Below are positions 1 to 5,607 of a DNA stretch of 9,032 nt, one piece after another. Each line of letters opens with the position of its first letter. The first letter of the stretch is position 1. The notes below the pieces were generated by a model that did not search any database, was not told the origin of the DNA, and saw only the letters and a list, made by a program, of their open reading frames with translations. The translations under genes and the position numbers were made by a program. Origin of the DNA: an uncultured Collinsella sp. (GTDB taxonomy: Bacteria > Actinomycetota > Coriobacteriia > Coriobacteriales > Coriobacteriaceae); assembly GCA_902494855.1 (NCBI GenBank), contig CABUVC010000060.1, positions 1 through 9,032 of the forward strand, in the 5' to 3' direction.

Positions 1-13
1 CACTCCGCAGGAC

Positions 14-58
14 GCAAGAAGCTCCCGCCGCACGAAGTGCGCAGCGGGAGCTTCTTGC
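14..58. terminator. Strong hairpin, probable terminator of a gene left of the window
   Basis: A perfect 15-bp inverted repeat (arms 14-28 and 44-58) encloses a second 5-bp stem (29-33 with 37-41, loop GAA), leaving only a two-base bulge at 42-43. No run of T follows on either strand, but the 3' arm ends in CTTCTT inside the stem, so termination would have to use U residues within the stem. I infer a terminator for whatever gene lies to the left, or the final stop for the lar-tetR operon coming from the right. The structure is certain; the function is inferred. Confidence 0.55.
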
Positions 59-60
59 AT

Positions 61-254
61 GTCCGAGGACGCGGCGGAAAGTTAACCTATGCCGGACCCT
101 GCGGGAATCCAGTTGCGTTCGAACAAGCAACCAACATATATATCTGAATTTGGATGTGGTGGGCACTTTGTTGTTAGGCGCTTTGAGGTGCGGGTGACAC
201 TTTGGGATGCGTGGCGCCTTGGGGTGGGGCGATGCTTTGGGATGAGCTTCTTAC
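61..254. other. Gene-free stretch downstream of tetR
   Basis: No ORF with a ribosome binding site is visible on either strand. The stretch contains an AT-rich spot at 134-143 (ACATATATAT), with TTGCGT at 113-118 lying 18 bases before TATATA at 137-142. This is a weak promoter-like pair on the plus strand that would read toward the 3' end of tetR, but nothing downstream supports a transcript. The right part, 166-244, is the degenerate repeat described separately. Confidence 0.5.
166..244. repeat. Five degenerate copies of CTTTGGGRTG
   Basis: A 10-base motif close to CTTTGGGATG begins at 166, 181, 200, 217 and 235, so the spacing is 15, 19, 17 and 18 bases. The copies at 200 and 235 are identical over the 10 bases; the others differ at one to four positions. 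On the minus strand, which is the transcribed strand of tetR, this reads as repeated CATCCCAAAG: C-rich and G-poor. Such composition immediately after a stop codon resembles a Rho utilisation (rut) region, so I suggest Rho-dependent termination of the lar-tetR operon. The repeat is visible; the Rho role is inference. Confidence 0.45.
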
Positions 255-794
255 TTAGTTGAAGAGGGGCTTAATGGCTGATAGGTAGTCTTTGGCTACT
301 TCGGTCTTATCTGCTTGGAAGTTGTGCCAGGCCCACCATTGGACCATTCCTACGAAGCTTGAGGCTATGTGGTGTAGTAGGAAGCTTCGGTCCATGGTGG
401 CGGCGGGGCCGTTTGGGTCGGTGGGGACGGTTTCGGCTGCTCGTGACATGATGGTCTTGCGTAGGCAGTCGGCGAAGACGCGTGAGCCGGCGCCGGCTAC
501 GAGGGCTCGTACGCCCTGGCGGCGTTCCCAGAGATTGTTGAGGATATGCTCGACTTGTACGAGTGGATCATCGAGCGGTGTGCCATCGTCGTCGAGGGCG
601 TGGGTGCAGATGTCGCTCACGAGTTCGGACAGTAGGTCATCTTTGCTCTTGAAGAGGCCATAGAACGTGGCCCGACCCACATGGGCGCGAGCGATGATGT
701 CGCCGACGGTGATCTTGCCGTAGTCCTCTTCGCGCAGCAGTTCGGAGAACGCCGCGACGATGGCGGCGCGGCTTTTTGCCTTGCGGGCATCCAT
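255..794 (-). CDS. TetR/AcrR-family transcriptional regulator
   Basis: A 179-residue DNA-binding regulator. The N-terminal helix-turn-helix is clear: residues 28-50 carry ITVGDIIARAHVGRATFYGLF, with GRATFYGLF as the recognition helix region, which is classic TetR. The C-terminal half ends in a helix with FLLHHIASSFVGMVQWW, resembling the TetR_C_8 type of ligand domain seen in DhaS-like regulators; the ligand is unknown. I chose the ATG at 794 because it lies 2 bases after the larC stop (797-799) and the protein then starts MDARKAKSR, normal for the family. An in-frame ATG at 842 would add 16 unlikely residues and overlap larC. As the last gene of larB-larC-tetR it probably controls this operon. 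The 3' third has visibly lower GC than its neighbours, possibly a sign of a different origin. Family assignment is firm; target and ligand are not known. Confidence 0.9.
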   Translation of the reverse strand: MDARKAKSRAAIVAAFSELLREEDYGKITVGDIIARAHVGRATFYGLFKSKDDLLSELVSDICTHALDDDGTPLDDPLVQVEHILNNLWERRQGVRALVAGAGSRVFADCLRKTIMSRAAETVPTDPNGPAATMDRSFLLHHIASSFVGMVQWWAWHNFQADKTEVAKDYLSAIKPLFN

Positions 795-796
795 GG

Positions 797-1714
797 CTAT
801 GCGTCCGTGTGAACGAGCAGGCAGCGGAGCGTACCGGAGCAACCCTCGTAGGGGCGCTTACCGGCGCCGTAGCCGACGGCCTCGATGCGGTAGCGGGCCG
901 GCAGGTGCTCGGACGTGCGCAGTGCGGCGACGATGGCGGCGCCCGTGGGCGTCACGAGCTCACCGGCGACCGGCGCGGGCGTGAGGGCGATATTGCCCGC
1001 TTGGCACAGGTTGACGACAGCGGGGACAGGAATGGGCATAAGGCCGTGGGCACAGCGGATGGTGCCGCGACCCTCGGAGAGCGACTCGACCACGATGTCC
1101 TCAATACCTAGGTCATCGAGGCAGATGGCGACAGAGCAGACGTCGACGATGGAGTCGATGGCGCCCACCTCGTGGAACATGACGGTCTCGGTCGTTTTGC
1201 CGTGGGCCATGGCCTCGGCGGCGGCGAGCGCGGTAAAGATGGCGAGCGCGCGACGCTTGGCGCCATCGCTTAGCTGCGAGTCATCGATGATGGCGGTGAC
1301 ATCCGCCAAAGAACGGTGGTGATGGTGGTGGGCGTGATGGTGACCCTCGTGGCCATGACCGTGGGCCTCATGGTCATGCTCGTGGCAGTGCTCGTGTTCG
1401 TGCTCGCCATGATCATGATGGTAGTGCTCATGCTCATGTGTGTGCTCGGTGCCCGCTTCGTTGCCGTAGAGCCAGACCATGTCGTGGTCGTGGTTCTCGA
1501 GCTCCTCAGCCAGCTGAACATCAAAGTCGCAGGCGTCGATGCCATGCTTGTTTACGCGTGTAACGGCAATCTCAAAGCCGCCGACCGGCAGCGTGGCGAG
1601 CTGGTCGCGCAGATGCTCCTCGCTGGCGCCCAGGTCGAGCAGGGCCGCGACGGTCATGTCGCCGCTGATGCCCGAGGTGCCGTCGATGATAAGCGTGTGC
1701 TGATGGTTGGACAT
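797..1714 (-). CDS. larC: LarC1-type nickel insertion protein (N-terminal part only), Ni-pincer cofactor synthesis
   Basis: LarC inserts nickel into the pyridinium bis-thiocarboxylate nucleotide to form the NPN cofactor of lactate racemase (LarA) and related enzymes. This 305-residue protein begins with the family signature DGTSGISGDM (11-20), has MFHEVGAIDSIVDV (179-192), the conserved PVPAVV stretch (229-234), LVTPTGAA (253-260) and GYGAGKR (281-287). It then stops. Full LarC is about 420 residues with a C-terminal, CTP-using LarC2 domain; in Lactobacillus plantarum that part is reached by ribosomal frameshifting. No LarC2-like sequence follows here in any frame, because tetR begins 2 bases later. 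Residues 91-133 form a metal-binding insert with 24 His in 43 residues. The Shine-Dalgarno AAGGAG (1721-1726) overlaps the larB TAA stop, so translation is probably coupled. Family certain; whether it is active without LarC2 is open. Confidence 0.92.
   Translation of the reverse strand: MSNHQHTLIIDGTSGISGDMTVAALLDLGASEEHLRDQLATLPVGGFEIAVTRVNKHGIDACDFDVQLAEELENHDHDMVWLYGNEAGTEHTHEHEHYHHDHGEHEHEHCHEHDHEAHGHGHEGHHHAHHHHHRSLADVTAIIDDSQLSDGAKRRALAIFTALAAAEAMAHGKTTETVMFHEVGAIDSIVDVCSVAICLDDLGIEDIVVESLSEGRGTIRCAHGLMPIPVPAVVNLCQAGNIALTPAPVAGELVTPTGAAIVAALRTSEHLPARYRIEAVGYGAGKRPYEGCSGTLRCLLVHTDA
1316..1444 (-). repeat. His-rich low-complexity tract inside larC
   Basis: This part of larC encodes residues 91-133, where 24 of 43 residues are His, mostly alternating with Glu, Asp or Gly and ending in a run of five His. 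On the plus strand it appears as repeated ATG/GTG trinucleotides. His-rich inserts are known in LarC and other nickel-handling proteins and are taken to hold Ni. The repetitive coding makes the tract prone to length variation between strains. Confidence 0.85.
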
Positions 1715-1724
1715 GAAATGCTCC

Positions 1725-2507
1725 TTAGCGGGCGCAGGACGTGCCGGCGCTCAGATGATTGATAAGACTTGCCTGATAGGCGGCGCCAAAGCCGTTGTCG
1801 ATATTGACGACCGAAACGCCGCTGGCGCAGGAGTTGAGCATGGCGAGCAGTGCGGCCATGCCGCCAAAGTTCGCGCCATAGCCCACGCTGGTGGGGACGG
1901 CGATGACCGGACAGCTCACAAGGCCTCCGATGACGCTCGCCAGGGCGCCCTCCATGCCGGCGATGGCGATGACCACCTGCGCCTGGGCAAGTTCCTCAGC
2001 ATGAGCGAGCAGGCGGTGCAGGCCGGCGACACCCACGTCGTAGAGGCGATCGACCTCGTTGCCGTAGAACTCGGCCGTCAACGCGGCTTCCTCGGCAACG
2101 GGCAGGTCGCTCGTGCCGGCGCAGGCGACGACGATGCGTCCGTTGCCGTTGGGGGAGGGCTTGCCACCCACCAGGGCGAGCTGGGCGTCCGGGACATATC
2201 CCAGGTCGATGCCGTTGCCGAGGAGCTCCGAGGTGCGGGCTGCCTTTTCGTCGTCCAGGCGCGTGACCAGGATGCGCTCCTGGCCGGCATCGAGTAATGC
2301 TCTGATAATGGCGGCAATTTGCTCGGCGGTTTTACCGGCGCCGTAGACAACTTCGCCGGCTCCCTGGCGCACCCCGCGCGAAAGGTCTAGCTGCGCAAAG
2401 CCCAAATCGGCGGTCGGAGCCGTCTGGATGCGCGTGAGGGCGTCGGCAGGGGTGACTGCTCCGCCGGCAACATCGCTCAGCAGCTGCTCTAGATCTCGCT
2501 TATCCAT
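1725..2507 (-). CDS. larB: LarB, pyridinium-3,5-biscarboxylate mononucleotide synthase
   Basis: LarB carries out the first step of Ni-pincer cofactor synthesis: it carboxylates and hydrolyses nicotinic acid adenine dinucleotide to pyridinium-3,5-biscarboxylic acid mononucleotide. The 260-residue protein has a short N-terminal domain and a C-terminal PurE-like domain with AGTSDLPVAEEA (130-141), AGMEGALASVIGG (183-195) and the stretch PTSVGYGANFGG (205-216). The Cys in LNSCASG (Cys227) is probably the essential family cysteine (Cys221 in L. plantarum), by motif position. I chose ATG 2507 because AAGGGA (2514-2519) lies 6 bases upstream and the protein then starts MDKRDLEQLL; an in-frame ATG at 2540 adds 11 residues without a better site. 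larC follows after 10 bases. The downstream partner LarE (sulfur transfer) and the enzyme LarA are absent from the window and may lie elsewhere. Confidence 0.93.
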   Translation of the reverse strand: MDKRDLEQLLSDVAGGAVTPADALTRIQTAPTADLGFAQLDLSRGVRQGAGEVVYGAGKTAEQIAAIIRALLDAGQERILVTRLDDEKAARTSELLGNGIDLGYVPDAQLALVGGKPSPNGNGRIVVACAGTSDLPVAEEAALTAEFYGNEVDRLYDVGVAGLHRLLAHAEELAQAQVVIAIAGMEGALASVIGGLVSCPVIAVPTSVGYGANFGGMAALLAMLNSCASGVSVVNIDNGFGAAYQASLINHLSAGTSCAR

Positions 2508-2551
2508 ATATGTTCCCTTCGACGGCGCAAAGTTTAGCACTCAAAGGGTAT

Positions 2552-2585
2552 GTTTCCGAACACTAAGACAGAATTGTTCGGAAAC
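2552..2585. promoter_or_regulatory. 11-bp perfect inverted repeat upstream of larB, candidate operator
   Basis: Arms GTTTCCGAACA (2552-2562) and TGTTCGGAAAC (2575-2585) are perfect complements separated by 12 bases, so the arm centres are 23 bases apart, about two helical turns. The repeat lies 45 bases before the larB start and touches a TATAGT box at 2584-2589 (minus strand), where a bound repressor would block transcription. The TetR protein at the end of the operon is the natural candidate. A hairpin acting as a weak terminator for serB is the alternative, but on the minus strand only ATACCCTTT follows it. Confidence 0.5.
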
Positions 2586-2589
2586 TATA
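2584..2589 (-). promoter_or_regulatory. Possible -10 box for larB-larC-tetR
   Basis: Read on the minus strand this is TATAGT, five of six matches to TATAAT, about 77 bases before the larB ATG. There is no good -35 at 16-18 bases (TAGCAA or CTAGCA only). A TTGAAT is present but only 10 bases away. The box overlaps one arm of the inverted repeat at 2552-2585. Read-through from serB is the alternative source of lar transcripts. Confidence 0.3.
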
Positions 2590-2621
2590 GGACAGACTGA
2601 TTCAATTGCTAGACGGATTGG

Positions 2622-3257
2622 CTAGTCGCGCAGGATGATGTCCATGGCGAGCATCAGATTGCGCTCGTCGATGGCAAACGGGGCGGCCTCGCGCGTCTTG
2701 GGCTTGGCACAAAACGCGATGCCCGTGCCCGCGGCCTGAATCATGGGGATGTCGTTGGCACCGTCGCCGATCGCGACGGTGTGGGCCATATCGACGCCGC
2801 ACTCAACTGCCCAGTCCAGCAGCTGGATGAGCTTGGACTCCTTGGTCACAATGTCGGCAGCCAACTTACCGGTGAGCTTGCCGTCCACGACCTCCAGACG
2901 ATTGGCCAGGCAAAAGTCGATGGCCGCGGCGGCCACGATCTTATCGGCGACTTCGTGAAAGCCGCCACTCACGACGCCGACCTTCCAACCCTTGCTGTGT
3001 GCCGAGCGCACAAGCTCCAACGCTCCGGGGGTAAATGTCACGCGCTCAAAGGTGCGCTCGAACACGCTCTCGTCCAGGCCGGCGAGCAGCCCCACGCGCT
3101 CCTCGAGCGCCTGCTTAAAGTCAAGCTCGCCGCGCATGGCGCGTTCGGTGATCTGTGCCACCTGCTCGCCCACGCCGGCCTCTTCGCCCAACAGGTCGAT
3201 GGCCTCCTGGTTGATGAGCGTGGAGTCGATATCCATAACGATGAGGCGTGCAGTCAT
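2622..3257 (-). CDS. serB: Phosphoserine phosphatase (SerB, short form)
   Basis: Removes phosphate from O-phosphoserine in the last step of serine synthesis; cytoplasmic, HAD superfamily. All HAD motifs are present in the 211-residue protein: motif I DIDST with nucleophile Asp9 and Asp11 (9-13), motif II VVSGGF with Ser97 (95-100), the motif III Lys in TKESK (Lys142), and motif IV GDGANDIPM with Asp165 and Asp169 (164-172). The stretch between motifs I and II (about 14-75) is the helical cap. Length and layout match the compact archaeal/bacterial form such as Methanocaldococcus SerB, with no ACT domain like that of larger actinobacterial SerB2. I chose ATG 3257 because GGAAAGG lies just upstream and the protein begins MTARLIVMDID; an in-frame ATG at 3326 would add 23 atypical residues. 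It is divergent from aspS. Confidence 0.93.
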   Translation of the reverse strand: MTARLIVMDIDSTLINQEAIDLLGEEAGVGEQVAQITERAMRGELDFKQALEERVGLLAGLDESVFERTFERVTFTPGALELVRSAHSKGWKVGVVSGGFHEVADKIVAAAAIDFCLANRLEVVDGKLTGKLAADIVTKESKLIQLLDWAVECGVDMAHTVAIGDGANDIPMIQAAGTGIAFCAKPKTREAAPFAIDERNLMLAMDIILRD

Positions 3258-3292
3258 GGCGGGCCTTTCCGAGTGCTGTTTTATTGGGGCAT

Positions 3293-3301
3293 ATTGTCGC
3301 A
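3293..3301 (-). promoter_or_regulatory. serB: Candidate extended -10 promoter for serB
   Basis: On the minus strand the sequence reads TGCGACAAT: a TG one base before GACAAT, which would place the transcript start near 3286, about 29 bases before the serB ATG. There is no convincing -35. A very similar GTGCGA-YAA pattern occurs in front of aspS on the other strand, which slightly supports both. Confidence 0.35.
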
Positions 3302-3397
3302 CGTGACGAGCGCGGGCGGGTGTCACGGCGCGTCAATTGTTTCGTCTCCGTCAAGTCTTTGGGCAGGAGCCACTTTTTCGCGGCACATCGACGCGAG

Positions 3398-3408
3398 TGC
3401 GATAAGAT
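3398..3408 (+). promoter_or_regulatory. aspS: Candidate extended -10 promoter for aspS
   Basis: TGCGATAAGAT: a TG followed after one base by GATAAG, with TAAGAT overlapping at 3403-3408. The same TAAGATA string is at the likely -10 of the beta-galactosidase gene. No good -35 is seen at 16-18 bases. A start near 3413 would give a leader of about 100 bases. Confidence 0.35.
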
Positions 3409-3450
3409 AGAACGCCATGTCTGGCTGCGCGGTTTACGCAGGCTGGGCAA

Positions 3451-3492
3451 ATCTGTACGACGCCGCCCGGAACGACACGGGGCGGCACAGAT
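3451..3492 (+). promoter_or_regulatory. Hairpin in the aspS leader
   Basis: GCCGCCC (3462-3468) pairs with GGGCGGC (3480-3486), and outside it ATCTGT (3451-3456) pairs with ACAGAT (3487-3492), with a five-base bulge ACGAC on the left side. The 13-bp structure ends four bases before the Shine-Dalgarno AAAGGAGG (3497-3504). It could influence access to the ribosome site. There is no T-box signature (no UGGNACC-type sequence), so a tRNA-sensing role is not supported. Confidence 0.4.
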
Positions 3493-3513
3493 CCATAAAG
3501 GAGGATCACTGGT

Positions 3514-5301
3514 ATGAGCCAGACCCGTCCCATCGATGAGCATTCCATGCACACCCGTACCTGCGGCGAGCTTCGCTTCGAGAACGTGGGCGAAGAGGTC
3601 ACCCTCACCGGTTGGGTGAGCCGTCGCCGCGACCACGGCGGCCTTATCTTCTGCGACCTTCGCGACCGTGAGGGCATCACGCAGCTTACCTTCGACCCCG
3701 AGCACTCCGACGGCGACGCCTTTAAGATCGCCGAGACCATGCGTCCCGAGTGGCCCATCAAGATTCACGGCGTCGTGCGCGCCCGTGGCGAGGAGACCAC
3801 CAACACCAAGCTCGCGACCGGCGAGATCGAGGTCCTGACCGATCATGCCGAGGTGCTCAACACTTCCGTCACCCCGCCGTTCCAGATCGAGGACGGCATC
3901 GAGACCAGCGAGGACACCCGCCTGCGCTATCGCTATCTGGACCTCCGCCGTCCCGAGATGATGGCCAACCTCAAGCTGCGCTCCGACTTTACCTTTGCCA
4001 TTCGCGAGGCGCTGCACAACCGTGAGTTCATGGAGGTCGAGACGCCCTCCCTGTTCAAGTCCACGCCCGAGGGCGCTCGCGACTTCATCGTTCCCAGCCG
4101 TATTCAGCCGGGCAACTTCTACGCCCTGCCGCAGTCCCCGCAGCTCCTGAAGCAGCTGCTCATGGTCGGTGGCGTCGAGCGCTACTACCAGGTCGCCAAG
4201 TGCTTCCGCGACGAGGACTTGCGTGCCGACCGTCAGCCCGAGTTCACCCAGGTCGATATCGAGATGTCCTTCGTGGACCAGAACGACGTTATGAGCGCGC
4301 TCGAAGAGGTTCTTGCCGATGCCTTCGGCCGCATGGGTGTCGAGATGCCCACGCCGCTGCGTCGCATGGACTATTGGGAGGCCATGGACACCTATGGCTC
4401 CGACAAGCCCGATACCCGCTATGGCATGCACTTGGTCGACCTGACCGACATCTTCGCCAACTCCAAGTTCAAGGTCTTTGCGACTGCCGCGAACGAGGAG
4501 GGCTCTGTCGTCAAGGCCATCAACGCCAAGGGCGCCGGTGCCTGGGCTCGCGCCAAGATCGATAAGCTTGCCGGCGTGGCTTCCACGTTTGGCGCCAAGG
4601 GCCTGGCCTGGATCGCATTCCGCGAGGACGGCTCCATCAACAGCCCCATCGTCAAGTTCTTCTCGGACGAGGAGATGGCCGCCCTGCGCGAGCGCATGGA
4701 CGTCGAGCCCGGCGACCTTGTGATGTTCGCCGCCGGCCCGCGCCTGCTCTCCGACGAGATCCTGGGCGGCATGCGTTCCCACATGGCTAACGCGCTCGAG
4801 ATCAAGCGCGAGGGCCACGACTTCCTGTGGGTCGTCAACTTCCCGCTGTTCCACTGGGACGAGGACCGCAAGGCTTACGCTGCCGAGCACCAGCCGTTCA
4901 CTCTGCCGACCGAGACCGACATCGCCAAGATCGAGGCCAATCCGTTGGCAGCCGGTTCTTGCACCTACGACTTTGTCATGGACGGCTTTGAGGCCGGTGG
5001 CGGCGGTATGCGTATCCACAACGCCGAGATGCAGATGTCCATGCTTAAGCTCCTGGGCTTTACCGAAGAGCGCGCCGAGTCGCAGTTCGGCTTCCTCATG
5101 GAGGCCCTCAAGTTTGGTGCGCCCCCGATGGGCGGTTTCGCTCTGGGCCTGGACCGCGTGTGCATGCTGCTCACCGGTTCCGACTCCATCCGCGACGTCA
5201 TGGCGTTCCCCAAGACGGCCAGCGGCTCCGACCTCATGTCGGGCGCCCCGAGTGCCGTTAGCGGCGCCCAGCTCAAGGACGTCAGCCTGCGCCTGATGTA
5301 G
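3514..5301 (+). CDS. aspS: Aspartyl-tRNA synthetase (bacterial type, possibly non-discriminating)
   Basis: Charges tRNA-Asp with aspartate, cytoplasmic, class IIb synthetase. The 595-residue protein has the N-terminal OB-fold anticodon domain (about 14-120, TGWVSRRRDHGGLIF at 32-46), the catalytic core with PSLFKSTPEGARDF (178-191), motif 2 beginning FRDEDLRADRQPEF (231-244), the bacterial GAD insert (about 300-430), RIHNAEMQ (500-507) and motif 3 GFALGLDRVCMLL (541-553, Arg548). Length fits bacterial AspRS. ATG 3514 has AAAGGAGG nine bases upstream. His41 aligns with Leu30 of the E. coli discriminating enzyme and with His31 of the non-discriminating Pseudomonas aeruginosa enzyme, so this AspRS may also charge tRNA-Asn for the GatCAB route; this is inference from one position. 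It stands alone between its own promoter region and a terminator. Confidence 0.98.
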   Translation: MSQTRPIDEHSMHTRTCGELRFENVGEEVTLTGWVSRRRDHGGLIFCDLRDREGITQLTFDPEHSDGDAFKIAETMRPEWPIKIHGVVRARGEETTNTKLATGEIEVLTDHAEVLNTSVTPPFQIEDGIETSEDTRLRYRYLDLRRPEMMANLKLRSDFTFAIREALHNREFMEVETPSLFKSTPEGARDFIVPSRIQPGNFYALPQSPQLLKQLLMVGGVERYYQVAKCFRDEDLRADRQPEFTQVDIEMSFVDQNDVMSALEEVLADAFGRMGVEMPTPLRRMDYWEAMDTYGSDKPDTRYGMHLVDLTDIFANSKFKVFATAANEEGSVVKAINAKGAGAWARAKIDKLAGVASTFGAKGLAWIAFREDGSINSPIVKFFSDEEMAALRERMDVEPGDLVMFAAGPRLLSDEILGGMRSHMANALEIKREGHDFLWVVNFPLFHWDEDRKAYAAEHQPFTLPTETDIAKIEANPLAAGSCTYDFVMDGFEAGGGGMRIHNAEMQMSMLKLLGFTEERAESQFGFLMEALKFGAPPMGGFALGLDRVCMLLTGSDSIRDVMAFPKTASGSDLMSGAPSAVSGAQLKDVSLRLM

Positions 5302-5324
5302 GCAAGCGGCTACATATTGCCCGT

Positions 5325-5359
5325 AACGAGGGAAGGACACGTGCCTTCCCTCGTTTTTT
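5325..5359 (+). terminator. Intrinsic terminator of aspS
   Basis: CGAGGGAAGG (5327-5336) pairs perfectly with CCTTCCCTCG (5344-5353) around a 7-base loop, and AA before the stem can pair with the first two T. Six T follow (5354-5359). It begins 23 bases after the aspS stop, a textbook Rho-independent terminator. Confidence 0.93.
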
Positions 5360-5398
5360 ATACGCCGAGATTGTGAGGGCATGGGATGACCGGGCGTT

Positions 5399-5601
5399 GC
5401 GGAAAGTGCGTCCCGGAATCTGCGTCCAGAACGGGTCGCGCTTTCCCAAAAGGGGGTCCTCTGGGAAAGCGCGACCCAGAATTTGGCAAAATAATGGGAC
5501 ACAGTTTCCGCTTGAGCTGCCTAACGGAAACTGTGCCCCAGAATGAGCACTCAAAACGGGGCAGGCTTTCCGCAACAACTGTCTGGCGGAAAGCCTGCCC
5601 C
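5399..5601. repeat. Array of palindromic units, GGG-N6-TTTCC / GGAAA-N6'-CCC
   Basis: Three palindromes lie in a row at a step of 62-63 bases, each followed by a 17-base spacer: unit A arms 5433-5448 and 5462-5477 (16 of 16 paired), unit B 5495-5510 and 5525-5540 (15 of 16), unit C 5558-5573 and 5586-5601 (16 of 16). Loops are 12-14 bases. A right half alone, unit D, is at 5399-5414. GGG, TTTCC, GGAAA and CCC are kept, while the six paired bases between them change: TCGCGC in A, ACACAG in B, GCAGGC in C, and the complement of ACGCAC in D. Most units are followed by GAAT. The array fills the gap between the convergent aspS and LacI-type genes. I read it as a REP/BIME-like intergenic element; its mobility and function are unknown. 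Confidence 0.8.
5558..5601 (-). terminator. Hairpin (unit C) likely ending the LacI-type gene
   Basis: A perfect 16-bp stem with a 12-base loop lies 6 bases past the stop codon of the regulator gene. Read on the minus strand, the stem is followed by GTTTTGA, a short T run. Unit B beyond it is followed on the minus strand by TTATTTT. Both could end transcription from the regulator, so the repeat array probably doubles as its terminator. Confidence 0.5.
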
Positions 5602-5607
5602 AGTTTC

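Noticed and set aside
112..131. Small hairpin GTTGC...GCAAC containing GTTCGAAC, tRNA-like T-loop
   Set aside because: Only five outer base pairs and no acceptor, D or anticodon arms around it; not a tRNA.
795..842. Upstream start (ATG 842) for the TetR gene
   Set aside because: It would overlap larC by about 46 bases and add residues unlike the family N-terminus; ATG 794 right after the larC stop fits better.
1316..1762. Plus-strand frame of 148 codons rich in Met and Val that looks like membrane segments
   Set aside because: It is the complement of the His-rich part of larC; the CAT and CAC codons read as ATG and GTG on the other strand. There is no real protein signal.
3409..3513. T-box riboswitch before aspS
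   Set aside because: Neither the T-box sequence nor a specifier stem could be found; only a simple bulged hairpin is present.
3121..5502. Very long open frame (793 codons) on the minus strand opposite aspS
   Set aside because: It is the antisense shadow of aspS, kept open by the GC-rich codon bias. It has no family resemblance, contains low-complexity Gly/Leu/Val/His-rich sequence, and runs through the aspS terminator and the serB start.
5399..5601. Palindromic array as a CRISPR
   Set aside because: The repeated units are not identical, the variable bases lie inside the palindromes instead of between them, spacers are only 17 bases and no cas gene is near.
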